The notes beneath the pieces are model-generated. The model did not search any database, had not been told where the DNA came from, and saw only the letters and a list, made by a program, of their open reading frames with translations. Source: Deltaproteobacteria bacterium (GTDB taxonomy: Bacteria; Desulfobacterota; Desulfobacteria; C00003060). From it: a stretch of 7,374 bases of DNA. The stretch lies in the NCBI GenBank assembly GCA_030667105.1, contig DAOUWN010000097.1:1-7374 (forward strand), written 5' to 3'. Of the stretch, positions 1-7,353 are shown piece after piece. The position numbers and the translations under genes were made by a program. Every line of letters starts with the position of its first letter. Within the stretch, counting starts at the first letter, position 1.

Positions 1-1698
1 GATGAGGAGGTTTTGCAGGGGTTTCTGGGGGGGAAGGGGCTTTCATCCTGTCTTCTGGCCAAGCTGAACCCTCCCGAAGTAGACCCTTTCAGCCCGGATA
101 ATCACTTGATCTTTGCCACAGGACCTGTGTGCGGGAGCCTGGTCTGGGGTTCATCCAGGTACGGGGTTTTTACCAAGTCTCCCCAGACCGGCTTTTATTC
201 CGAATCGTATGCCGGGGGGCGCGTGCCGGAGGCCATTGATAGGGCAGGATATGATGCTGTCATCATCAAGGGGACAAGCGCAAAGCCCGTTGTCGTGGTT
301 GTCCGTCCGGATGGTGCAGTATTCGAAGAAGCCGGTGACATGTGGGGAATGGATACCCACCAGGCTGAAAGAGAGGCGCTCAAACGATTCGGCGCAAATG
401 GCAGTCAGCGCAACACTCGTGCCGGCGCTGTGGTGATAGGCCCCGCCGGAGAAAACCAGGTCTGTTTTTCTGTCATAGAGAACGACTACTGGCGTTCGGC
501 CGGCCGGACCGGCGCGGGCGCCGTCATGGGAAGCAAAAGACTCAAAGCCATTGTATTTCAAGGAAATTGCAGGAGGAGGCTGGCTGATAGCAGTGCCGTG
601 AAGGCGCTCGCCAAGTATTTGGCCGAAGAGGCCAAAGGGCATCCGCAAGTTGCGGCATACAAAAGCATGGGCACGCCCATGATGGTTAAGACCATGAACG
701 AGGCAGGTGGGTTTCCCACCCGCTACTGGTCAGAAGGAACCTTTGAAAAGTGGCCGTCCATCAGCGCCGATTCCCTCCACGCCCGGTGCGAGGTTACCCC
801 TCGAGCCTGCCTCAAGTGTTTTATCGCCTGCGGCCGCATGACAACCGTAAGAGAAGGACGTCACGCGGGCCTCAAGCTTGAAGGGCCGGAATATGAGACC
901 ATTTATGCCTTTGGTGGGCTTTGCGCCATTGACAGCATTGAAGAGATCATCTACCTCAATGACATCTGCGACCGCCTTGGGATGGACACCATCAGTGCCG
1001 GCAATCTTTGCGGACTTGCTATTGAAGCAGCCCGCAGGGAAAAAATCGATTACCCGGTTGATTACGGGAAAGCAGATGCCATTGCCGGGCTATTGAAAAA
1101 GATCGCGTATCGAGAGGGGATAGGCGACCTCCTTGCCATGGGAATCAGGGCCGCTGCCAGGGAGTGGGGCCTTGAAGAGATTGCAGTTCACGTAAAGGGT
1201 CTGGAACCTGCGGGCTATGACCCCAGGGTCCTCAAAGGCATGGGGCTGGCGTACGCCACTTCAGATCGGGGCGCCTGCCATCTGAGGGCTACCATTTTTA
1301 AGGCCGAACTTACCGGTATGATTGCCCCTGATGCCATTGAAGGCAAGGCAGCCATATTTGTGGACTTTGAGGATCGTCACAATCTTTTTGACGCCTTGAT
1401 CCTGTGTCGTTTCTATCGGGACCTTTACCCCTGGGAATTCCTGTGTGAAATCGTGGAAGGGGCCACTGGCTTGAAGGCCGATGAGGCAAGACTGAAGGCC
1501 ATAAGCGCCAATATCTCGGATGTGGTGCGTCAATTCAACCTGCGAGAGGGGCTAAGACGAGAAGACGATCGGCTTCCAGGGCGCCTTCACAAGGAGGCAT
1601 TAAAGAGCGGCCATCATATAGGCGAGGCTGAACTCGAAAAGATGGTTGACGACTACTATCGCCTCAGGGGCTGGGATGAGCAGGGCCGTCCAGAATGA
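1..1698 (+). CDS. Aldehyde:ferredoxin oxidoreductase (AOR) family protein, N-terminus cut by window edge
   Basis: Tungsten- or molybdenum-pterin oxidoreductase of the AOR family. Members oxidise aldehydes to carboxylic acids, or run related reactions, with ferredoxin as partner in the cytoplasm. The frame is open from base 1 and begins DEEVLQGFLGGKGL, which matches the interior of the family N-terminal domain, so about 20-25 residues are missing; the TTG at 13 is not taken as the start. Numbering from base 1, I see the GSSRY...KSPQTG pterin-domain signature near residues 47-60 and the 4Fe-4S motif CxxCxxxC (C270, C273, C277) with a fourth candidate Cys at 469. Also visible are E297/E299 in GPEYETI, a DxxGMD pterin motif (D324-D329), H427 in RGACHLRA (the usual active-site His position) and a second pterin motif, DALILC (464-469), with Ile where DxxGLC has Gly. 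Total length would be close to 590, normal for the family. The substrate cannot be told from sequence, and no pterin-biosynthesis or ferredoxin gene is in view. The 3' end overlaps the convergent gene by 35 bp. Confidence 0.93.
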   Translation, partial: DEEVLQGFLGGKGLSSCLLAKLNPPEVDPFSPDNHLIFATGPVCGSLVWGSSRYGVFTKSPQTGFYSESYAGGRVPEAIDRAGYDAVIIKGTSAKPVVVVVRPDGAVFEEAGDMWGMDTHQAEREALKRFGANGSQRNTRAGAVVIGPAGENQVCFSVIENDYWRSAGRTGAGAVMGSKRLKAIVFQGNCRRRLADSSAVKALAKYLAEEAKGHPQVAAYKSMGTPMMVKTMNEAGGFPTRYWSEGTFEKWPSISADSLHARCEVTPRACLKCFIACGRMTTVREGRHAGLKLEGPEYETIYAFGGLCAIDSIEEIIYLNDICDRLGMDTISAGNLCGLAIEAARREKIDYPVDYGKADAIAGLLKKIAYREGIGDLLAMGIRAAAREWGLEEIAVHVKGLEPAGYDPRVLKGMGLAYATSDRGACHLRATIFKAELTGMIAPDAIEGKAAIFVDFEDRHNLFDALILCRFYRDLYPWEFLCEIVEGATGLKADEARLKAISANISDVVRQFNLREGLRREDDRLPGRLHKEALKSGHHIGEAELEKMVDDYYRLRGWDEQGRPE

Positions 1699-3097
1699 CC
1701 CGCATTTGCTCGGAAAGTTGTTTTATGGAAAAGGGCTTCTGGATGAAATCATTACAACCCCGTGAAAGTGTCTGTCTTGCCTCTTCGTCCATGCAGTATC
1801 CGCTGGAAATGAGAACCTTGATGTTGGGGTTGATTTTCCTCAATCCGTCATAGGCCTTGCCGCCTCTCATGTCCGCCATGTTCATATCGAGGATTACCAT
1901 ATCAATGTCGTCCTTGTTTTTTCTATAGATCTCAATGGCTTCCTTGCAGGTCCTCGCGACCAATGCCTTGTATCCCATGGCCTGCACCATCTGTTGACCA
2001 ACATCAATGAGTATGTCCTCATTATCGACAAGAAGCACGGTCTCTGTCCCCCTGAATAGCTCCCTGGACACGCCCTTTTCTCTTGAGACCCCGTTCTGAT
2101 TCAGCCCGTTCTGATTCAAACTGGACGCCCTTGTCGGGTCTTTGCTGTTTCTCGGTACATCCAAGAGTCGTTTGGTGAGGTTGGCCCATTCTTGAATCTT
2201 ACCCTCTATCCCCATAAGATGCTCAAAATAAGGATGGCTGGAGTCAATATCTGTAAGCATCAAAGAGAGGCGTTCGTTGATGCCGGCAAAAAGATTGTCG
2301 AATTCGTGGAAAATATTGCCTGGCGTGGGGTCGGTGGACTTTCCTTGTGCATCATCGCCGGCACCAGCACGCATCTCTGGAGGCTTTTTTGAGGGCTCTT
2401 CATAAAGCCTTTCAGCACCTTGATCCTGCACGCTGATGTGATTCTTGTTTTTTACCACCTGGCCCTCCGGCGGCCGAAAAAAGCCTCTTTTCAGTGCGAA
2501 CCTCGGGTGAGGAGCCTTGAGAGGCCCTTTGTCCCACCACATCTCGTATTCACAGTACGGTCCGCCTTGAAAATAACACACCCTCTCCCACAACCTGGCC
2601 ATGGGAAGATAGAACATGGCGGGCATTGCCTGGTATATGCCTTTGGCGAACAGGCAGAAATCCTGACTGAGAGGAAGGTCCTTGGGCCAGTGAAAGCGGA
2701 CTAACGAGTGAGTGTTTGAGACCGAGACGATTTCGATTCTATTTCCGGGCAAAAGCTTGTCGTGAATTTCTTGGACTTTTCGAATCGCACGTTTTGGGCC
2801 AAAAAAGGGGGGCATCAATCTCCGCCAAATACTATTTAGTTCTATTTGATTTCCGTATCCCAAGGCTGCCTTGAACACGGCCTTGTCGTCCGAGGTGGCC
2901 TTCCTGGTCTGCTCCATTACATCCCGGCACACATCAATACTGACGTTGTTTTGGGGATTGCTCAGAAAATGCTCGGGGTCTTCCCCTTGCGGAACTTCCC
3001 CCTTGAGCGACGTCCAGAGCAGGTGCAAGTTCTCAGGTCTGTTGATTCTTACGTAGTCTATAAGTGCCTTGGTGGCTAGGCAGCTTATTTTATTCAT
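1664..3097 (-). CDS. V4R-like sensor + histidine-kinase DHp-like hairpin + receiver domain protein, lacking the kinase ATPase domain
   Basis: Probable cytoplasmic signalling protein of 477 residues from ATG 3097. No membrane segments or signal peptide are seen. Residues 1-190 resemble the sensory region of many deltaproteobacterial signalling proteins and end in a V4R-like motif, ERVCYFQGGPYCEYEMWW. A charged linker (about 195-260) follows. Residues 261-316 match a HisKA/DHp hairpin: HEFDNLFAGI carries the H-box His (H264), then SLMLTDIDSSHP and LTKRLLD. A full hybrid kinase would next have an HATPase_c domain with N, G1 and G2 boxes. Here only about 33 linker residues with short repeats intervene. 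Residues about 352-470 are a receiver domain: VDNED acidic pocket (second Asp replaced by Asn), phospho-acceptor D404 in VILDMNM, Ser in LISSGY, and K454 in IQKPF. It may act as a phosphorelay intermediate or output-less responder served by another kinase (inference). Start: ATG 3097 gives MNKISCLATK. An in-frame GTG at 3115 is possible; neither has a convincing Shine-Dalgarno. It is convergent with the AOR gene and divergent from murA. Confidence 0.85.
   Translation of the reverse strand: MNKISCLATKALIDYVRINRPENLHLLWTSLKGEVPQGEDPEHFLSNPQNNVSIDVCRDVMEQTRKATSDDKAVFKAALGYGNQIELNSIWRRLMPPFFGPKRAIRKVQEIHDKLLPGNRIEIVSVSNTHSLVRFHWPKDLPLSQDFCLFAKGIYQAMPAMFYLPMARLWERVCYFQGGPYCEYEMWWDKGPLKAPHPRFALKRGFFRPPEGQVVKNKNHISVQDQGAERLYEEPSKKPPEMRAGAGDDAQGKSTDPTPGNIFHEFDNLFAGINERLSLMLTDIDSSHPYFEHLMGIEGKIQEWANLTKRLLDVPRNSKDPTRASSLNQNGLNQNGVSREKGVSRELFRGTETVLLVDNEDILIDVGQQMVQAMGYKALVARTCKEAIEIYRKNKDDIDMVILDMNMADMRGGKAYDGLRKINPNIKVLISSGYCMDEEARQTLSRGCNDFIQKPFSIKQLSEQMRVILDGPAHPSP
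2091..2120 (-). repeat. 15-bp tandem duplication in the DHp-receiver linker
   Basis: Two adjacent 15-bp units (2091-2105 and 2106-2120) share their first 13 bases, ccgttctgattca. On the coding strand they give the repeated pentapeptide LNQNG-LNQNG. A second protein-level repeat follows (VSREKG-VSREL, about 2054-2090), but there every matched codon differs at the third base, so that one is either old or coincidental. The repeats sit exactly where the kinase ATPase domain would be expected. Confidence 0.85.
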
Positions 3098-3256
3098 AGG
3101 ATGGCACTTTAGCACAGGTTGGCTTGCCGCAAATAGCGGAAAAGGGCCTTTTATAAACTTTGATACTTTGACTCCTTGCTGTCAACGTTTTTGTGTGAGA
3201 TGGTTTGGCATGAGGCTCAAGGCAGGTTGTTTCGAAGCAGAACTCCACGAACCTCC

Positions 3257-3283
3257 TTGACGATTTTATTACCGGCCTATATT
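3257..3283 (+). promoter_or_regulatory. Candidate sigma-70-type promoter for murA-comEC
   Basis: TTGACG at 3257-3262 resembles a -35 box and TATATT at 3278-3283 resembles a -10 box, with a shortish 15-nt spacer. Transcription would start near 3290, giving a leader of about 25 nt that still contains the murA Shine-Dalgarno. It lies in the 217-bp gap between the divergent sensor gene and murA, where a promoter is expected. The support is motif-level only. Confidence 0.35.
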
Positions 3284-3302
3284 GGATAAACTCAACCTCA
3301 AC

Positions 3303-3306
3303 GGAG
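3303..3306 (+). promoter_or_regulatory. Shine-Dalgarno that fixes the murA start
   Basis: GGAG lies 8 nt before ATG 3315. It favours this start over the in-frame upstream TTG at 3282, which has no such site and falls inside the candidate -10 box. The resulting protein begins [14 protein letters not shown], as MurA proteins normally do. Confidence 0.75.
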
Positions 3307-3314
3307 AAGCTTGG

Positions 3315-4568
3315 ATGGAAAAAATCATAGTCGAAGGAGGCCGCCGTTTACAGGGGACCGTAGCCATAAGCGGGGCAAAGAACGCAGCCCTTCCAATATT
3401 GGTCTCGAGCCTGCTCACCCAGGGATGGAATGTTTATGATAACGTTCCTGACCTGAGAGACATCAGGACCATAAAAAAACTACTGACTGAGCTTGGCGCA
3501 CAGGTGGAGACCGAAGAAAATGTCGTCAAGATCAACACAAGTGCGCTAGAAAGCCATGAGGCTTCTTATGACCTTGTAAAGACCATGCGTGCTTCGGTCC
3601 TCGTTCTCGGACCTTTGCTCGCACGCCTGGGGCGGGCACGAGTCTCTTTACCTGGGGGGTGCGCCATCGGCGCTCGCCCGATCAACCTGCACATCAAAGG
3701 CCTGGAGCAAATGGGAGCTGATATTTCCCTTGAGCACGGCTATATCGATGCCCGGGCTCGATCACTCAAGGGGGCTGACATATATTTTGACATTGTTACC
3801 GTAACGGGCACAGAGAACCTGATGATGGCGGCTGCTTTGGCCCATGGTGTAACCATCCTGAGGAATGCGGCCCGTGAACCAGAGGTGGTGGCCCTGGCTG
3901 ATGCCTTGAATCAGATGGGCGCCCAGATAACAGGGGCAGGCACCCCCGTTGTGACCATTACGGGTGTCGATGGGCTTAAACCAGCCTCCCTGACCATAAT
4001 ACCGGACCGGATCGAAACAGGCACTTTCATGATTGCTGCCGGTGTGACCGGAGGAGATATCAAGATCGTAGGGTGCGAACCGGCTCACCTTGCAGCCGTT
4101 ATCCATAAAGTGCGACAGTCTGGTATCACGGTTGAGGAGGAGCCTCATGGTCTTCGTGTCGTCTGCGAGGGGACCGTTTCCAGCGTTGACGTAAAGACGA
4201 TTCCTTATCCCGGGTTTCCGACCGACATGCAGGCCCAGTTTATGGTGCTCATGTGTTTGGCTTCGGGCCTCAGCGTTATCTCTGAGACTATCTTTGAAAA
4301 CCGGTACATTCACGTGAGTGAACTCCAGCGGATGGGCGCAGACATCAAGGTGTCGGGTAGCACTGCCGTTATCCAGGGCGGAAAACCCTTGGCTGGCGCG
4401 CCGGTTATGGCAACGGACCTGAGGGCGAGCGCATCTCTGATCCTTGCGGGCCTGGCAGCAGAAGGGACTACGGAGATCTCCCGGGTATATCATATAGACC
4501 GGGGGTATGAAGCCATTGAAAAGAAATTGGCTCAACTAGGCGCCCGGATCCGGCGGACGCCAGGATAG
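3315..4568 (+). CDS. murA: UDP-N-acetylglucosamine 1-carboxyvinyltransferase MurA
   Basis: First committed step of peptidoglycan synthesis in the cytoplasm: it transfers enolpyruvate from PEP to the 3'-OH of UDP-GlcNAc. The 417-residue product has the standard length of the EPSP-synthase-like two-domain fold. Key residues are present: K22-N23 in [12 protein letters not shown]; the PEP-binding, fosfomycin-target Cys at 116 in [12 protein letters not shown]; catalytic Asp 304 in [11 protein letters not shown]; Arg 370 in [12 protein letters not shown]; and Arg 396 in the C-terminal [15 protein letters not shown] signature. Because the Cys is kept (not the Asp seen in some naturally resistant bacteria), the enzyme is expected to be fosfomycin-sensitive. 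The start is ATG 3315 with GGAG 8 nt upstream. The stop TAG (4566-4568) overlaps the GTG start of comEC by one base, so the genes should be co-transcribed and translationally coupled. No second murA copy is in view. Confidence 0.98.
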   Translation: MEKIIVEGGRRLQGTVAISGAKNAALPILVSSLLTQGWNVYDNVPDLRDIRTIKKLLTELGAQVETEENVVKINTSALESHEASYDLVKTMRASVLVLGPLLARLGRARVSLPGGCAIGARPINLHIKGLEQMGADISLEHGYIDARARSLKGADIYFDIVTVTGTENLMMAAALAHGVTILRNAAREPEVVALADALNQMGAQITGAGTPVVTITGVDGLKPASLTIIPDRIETGTFMIAAGVTGGDIKIVGCEPAHLAAVIHKVRQSGITVEEEPHGLRVVCEGTVSSVDVKTIPYPGFPTDMQAQFMVLMCLASGLSVISETIFENRYIHVSELQRMGADIKVSGSTAVIQGGKPLAGAPVMATDLRASASLILAGLAAEGTTEISRVYHIDRGYEAIEKKLAQLGARIRRTPG

Positions 4569-7003
4569 TGGAAAAAAAAGGCTTGAAATATGCCAGGCCT
4601 CTGATCCCAGTCTTGCTGGCCCTTATGGGCGGAATTGCCACGGGTCTCTATTTGCCTGGCCTTCCCTGCACGTTTTTGGCTATTTGTGTTATATTTCTTG
4701 TTCTCATTTTTTTTGCAAGGAAGGGGCCTAAAGTTCGCCTCCTTCCCCTCTCCTTGTTCTTTCTTCTTGGTTATTGGTGCCTTCAGGGTTGGATAGAGCC
4801 AGAGCTTCCGGCCAACCACGTTTCCCGTTTTATTGATGGCAATACCTGGCACATTATTGGTTCGTTGGATGGCCATCCTCAACTTTTTTCTGATCGAACG
4901 CGCTTCACTCTCAAAGTGGAATCGCTGACAAGGAAACAGATGTGTTATCCCGTCACTGGGTCCCTACGTGTCACAGTGCGGGGAAATGTGGGAGATCTTG
5001 GGTCAGGTGACAGGGTTGGCTGTTTGGCAAAACTCAAAGAAATCCGGAATTTCAATAATCCGGGCGGCTTTGATTACCGGCGGTATATGATCTTCCGGGG
5101 TGTCTGGGCCTCAGCTTTTGTCTCCGAAGAAGACTATCTGATCAGATTGCATGGCCCGGAGACCAACTGGTTTCGTCAGGCCATCGCCCGCTCGAGGCAG
5201 GCCGTATACAGCCTGATTGAAAGGGCACCTCCGCAAGACGCCAGGGGCGTGTTGAAAGCCCTCATCCTTGGAGATCGAAGTGAGATATCTGCCGAGAATC
5301 GAGAGGTATTCAATCGGATCGGGACAGCACACGTTCTTGCCATCTCAGGGCTTCACATTGGCATGGTGGCCACACTCGCCTTTTTCGTCTTCCGGTATCT
5401 GCTGGCACGATCTCAAAGAGTTCTTTTGGTTGCCTGGGCCATCCGGGGCGCTGCCTTGATGAGCGCTCTGCCGGTGCTCTTTTACGGTTTGCTGGCCGGC
5501 ATGTCACCTGCCACCCAGCGCGCTGTGATTATGGTGATGGTCTTTCTCATCGCCCTGCTTTTGGAACGAGAACATGATCCCATAAATACCCTGGCCGTGG
5601 CAGCCCTTGTGATCCTGATCGCAAGTCCGACAGCGCTTTTTGATATTTCCTTTCAACTCTCTTTTGTCGCCGTTTTTTCCATCCTGTATACGCTAAGGAA
5701 TCTTCCCTTTGTCTTGCGGCTGAGGAGCGGCCCGCGTACCGTATTAAAAAGGTTGGTCCTCTTTTTGCTGGTTTCTGCAGCTGCCATCCTGGGAACCCTG
5801 CCCATAACACTCTATTATTTCAACCAGACATCTCTCATCGGGCTTTTTTCCAATTGCCTCATGGTCCCTTTGATTGGATTTCTCGTTGTGCCACTCGGCC
5901 TGCTTGCAGTTCTGTTCTTGCCGTTTACTCCAATGGGAGCCCTCTGGATCATGAAGGCGGCAATCGTCATCATGCAAGGGGGAATGGAATTGGCCGTCCT
6001 GTTTTCAAGAATCCCTTTTGCTTCTGTTAAGACCGTAACCCCCACCTTGATTGAGATTGGGCTCTACTACGCCCTGGCATGGACACTTTTCAACTTCAGG
6101 GCAACCCGTCTGGCAAGGGGCGCCCTCATTGGCGTGGCGCTAATCGCTTTGGCGGATATAGCTTATTGGGCCTGGCAACGGTCTGGCAACGAGGAATTAA
6201 GGATTACGTTCATCGATGTCGGGCAGGGGAGTGCGGCCCTGCTGGAACTGCCCGGGGGGCCGTGCATGCTCGTAGACGGCGGAGGATTTTATGACAATCG
6301 TTTTGACGTAGGGGCAAGGATCGTCGCGCCGTTCTTGTGGCGCAAGAAGATTGCCACTGTGGAGACCATTGTGCTTTCACATCCAAACTCGGACCACTTG
6401 AATGGACTCTTGTTTATTGCCAGACACTTCAATGTGCGGGAAGTGTGGATGACCCAAGAGTTTGTGCCTGTCGAGCAGTACCAAGACTTTCTGGACATTA
6501 TCTCAGAAGAAGATATCCGCATTATCGGATTAGAAGAATTGTCGGCAACGAAGTCAATCAACGGGATTCGATTCCGGGTCCTTTATCCTCCAGCAGACTT
6601 TCTGAAACGGAAAACGCAAGACCCCTGGCGGACTTTAAACAACAACTCTCTTGTCTTAAAGGTCTCATTTGACAGAGTCTCGTTTCTTCTGCCCGGAGAC
6701 ATTGAAACTGAGGCGGAAGAGGAGCTGAGCCACCTTGCAGCCAGCGCGCTTAAGAGCAGCGTGCTGTTGGTTCCTCACCACGGAAGCAAAACCTCGAGCT
6801 CGCCAGGCTTTCTGGAATACGTGGATCCCGCCATAGCTGTCATATCAGCAGGCTGGAAGAACCGGTTCGGATTTCCCCTCCAGAGTGTTCTCAAGCGTTA
6901 TGAAAGCAGGGGTTGTCAGGTGTTTCGCACGGACCTGGGCGGCGCAATCACCATCACCACAGACGGAACCCGTGTGAAGGTAAAACCTTTCTTGTGCGAC
7001 TGA
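4568..7003 (+). CDS. comEC: ComEC/Rec2 family DNA internalisation channel
   Basis: Inner-membrane protein that carries single-stranded DNA into the cytoplasm during natural transformation. The 811 residues have the full three-part layout. First come N-terminal membrane helices (about 10-72) and a soluble OB-like DUF4131 region (about 85-190, ending NFNNPGGFDYRRYM). Next is the Competence membrane domain (about 225-535) with LILGDRSEI, GTAHVLAISGLHIGM (252-266), SPATQRAVIMV and DISFQLSFVAV. Last is a metallo-beta-lactamase-like domain (about 546-805) starting FIDVGQG (D550). Its metal motif is SHPNSDH (H605, N607, D609, H610), followed by PGD (D711) and PHHGS (H737-H738). The third position of the H-x-[HD]-x-D-H motif is Asn. 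The gene starts at GTG 4568, overlapping the murA stop; GGCGGA 10 nt upstream or AGGA 2 nt upstream may help initiation. No other competence gene (comEA, comF, pilus genes) is in the window, so transformability is not shown. Confidence 0.96.
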   Translation: MEKKGLKYARPLIPVLLALMGGIATGLYLPGLPCTFLAICVIFLVLIFFARKGPKVRLLPLSLFFLLGYWCLQGWIEPELPANHVSRFIDGNTWHIIGSLDGHPQLFSDRTRFTLKVESLTRKQMCYPVTGSLRVTVRGNVGDLGSGDRVGCLAKLKEIRNFNNPGGFDYRRYMIFRGVWASAFVSEEDYLIRLHGPETNWFRQAIARSRQAVYSLIERAPPQDARGVLKALILGDRSEISAENREVFNRIGTAHVLAISGLHIGMVATLAFFVFRYLLARSQRVLLVAWAIRGAALMSALPVLFYGLLAGMSPATQRAVIMVMVFLIALLLEREHDPINTLAVAALVILIASPTALFDISFQLSFVAVFSILYTLRNLPFVLRLRSGPRTVLKRLVLFLLVSAAAILGTLPITLYYFNQTSLIGLFSNCLMVPLIGFLVVPLGLLAVLFLPFTPMGALWIMKAAIVIMQGGMELAVLFSRIPFASVKTVTPTLIEIGLYYALAWTLFNFRATRLARGALIGVALIALADIAYWAWQRSGNEELRITFIDVGQGSAALLELPGGPCMLVDGGGFYDNRFDVGARIVAPFLWRKKIATVETIVLSHPNSDHLNGLLFIARHFNVREVWMTQEFVPVEQYQDFLDIISEEDIRIIGLEELSATKSINGIRFRVLYPPADFLKRKTQDPWRTLNNNSLVLKVSFDRVSFLLPGDIETEAEEELSHLAASALKSSVLLVPHHGSKTSSSPGFLEYVDPAIAVISAGWKNRFGFPLQSVLKRYESRGCQVFRTDLGGAITITTDGTRVKVKPFLCD

Positions 7004-7176
7004 AAAAAATGGTAGCTTCTCAAAAAGTCGGGGCTGTTTGCTTGCCACGCTATCCTCAACCCCACCCTTTACAATGCCCATAAATATTTGATAAGTTCAC
7101 CCCAACGCGGCTCAGTTCGACGATTTTGGATCGCAAATTTCATGGTTTTTGGTGTGATCCACGCAGGATTTTGCCG

Positions 7177-7241
7177 ACTTCGCCAGCCTACTCCGCCGAA
7201 GTGGCAACGGCTACGAAGGCCGGGAAGTAGCCTTTGGCTAC
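7177..7241. repeat. Cluster of short inverted repeats
   Basis: Several hairpins can form. acttcg (7177-7182) pairs with cgaagt (7197-7202) over a 14-nt loop. gtagcc (7227-7232) pairs with ggctac (7236-7241) over a ttt loop. The same ggctac also occurs at 7209-7214 and could pair with 7227-7232 instead, giving alternative folds. This resembles non-coding palindromic (REP-like) elements in bacterial intergenic regions; that they form a genomic family is inference. Confidence 0.6.
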
Positions 7242-7248
7242 GAGCTCT

Positions 7249-7312
7249 CCGTCCGCCTGCGGGCCGAAGCCTATGGCGGAGAGCCCGACGGATACGGCCC
7301 GCAGGCGGACGG
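7249..7312. repeat. Perfect 18-bp inverted repeat with 28-nt loop
   Basis: Left arm ccgtccgcctgcgggccg (7249-7266) is the exact reverse complement of the right arm at 7295-7312. Inside the loop, cggagagc (7277-7284) is complementary to gctctccg (7244-7251), so a second, competing hairpin overlaps the left arm. The right arm is followed by a small ggct-gaa-agcc hairpin (7311-7321) and four T residues, so the cluster could also stop transcription from comEC, though it lies about 250 bp past the stop codon. It could be a REP-like repeat, the remnant of a small non-autonomous element, or a structured RNA. Confidence 0.85.
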
Positions 7313-7353
7313 CTGAAAGCCTTTTATGCACCATGTGACAAAACCTGGAGTCA

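Larger units (their letters stand above)
7004..7353. other. Non-coding region downstream of comEC, with palindromic repeats
   Basis: I find no credible gene here. The left part (7004-7170) is moderately AT-rich and has no strong terminator hairpin directly after the comEC stop. A weak promoter-like pair on the + strand (TTTACA at 7068-7073, GATAAG at 7090-7095, 16-nt spacer) could give a transcript through the repeats. The right part (7177-7312) is GC-rich and densely palindromic. The one sizeable open frame (7088-7357) reads through the palindromes, has an Arg/Pro/Trp-rich product and is not believed. Confidence 0.6.

Noticed and set aside
13..15. TTG start for the oxidoreductase, preceded by GAGGAGG
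   Set aside because: The frame is open to base 1, and the residues before the TTG fit the family N-terminal domain, so the purine run is most likely coding (E-E codons), not a ribosome site.
151..648. 165-codon open frame on the minus strand inside the oxidoreductase gene
   Set aside because: It is antisense to a well-conserved AOR coding region and has no recognisable domain.
3160..3185. Minus-strand promoter for the sensor gene (TTGACA at 3180-3185, TATCAA at 3160-3165)
   Set aside because: The -35 box is perfect but the spacer is only 14 nt and the -10 box is poor, so it is too weak to list as a feature, though its position is sensible.
3282..3314. TTG start extending MurA by 11 residues
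   Set aside because: It lies in the candidate promoter -10 box, lacks a ribosome site, and adds residues that MurA proteins do not have. ATG 3315 fits better.
3762..4535. 257-codon open frame on the minus strand
   Set aside because: It lies entirely antisense to murA, whose catalytic residues are all intact. The predicted product has no recognisable motif and looks like a codon shadow.
6997..7030. Terminator hairpin at the end of comEC (cgac pairing with gtcg)
   Set aside because: The stem is only 4 bp with a long A-rich loop and no T run follows. It is not convincing.
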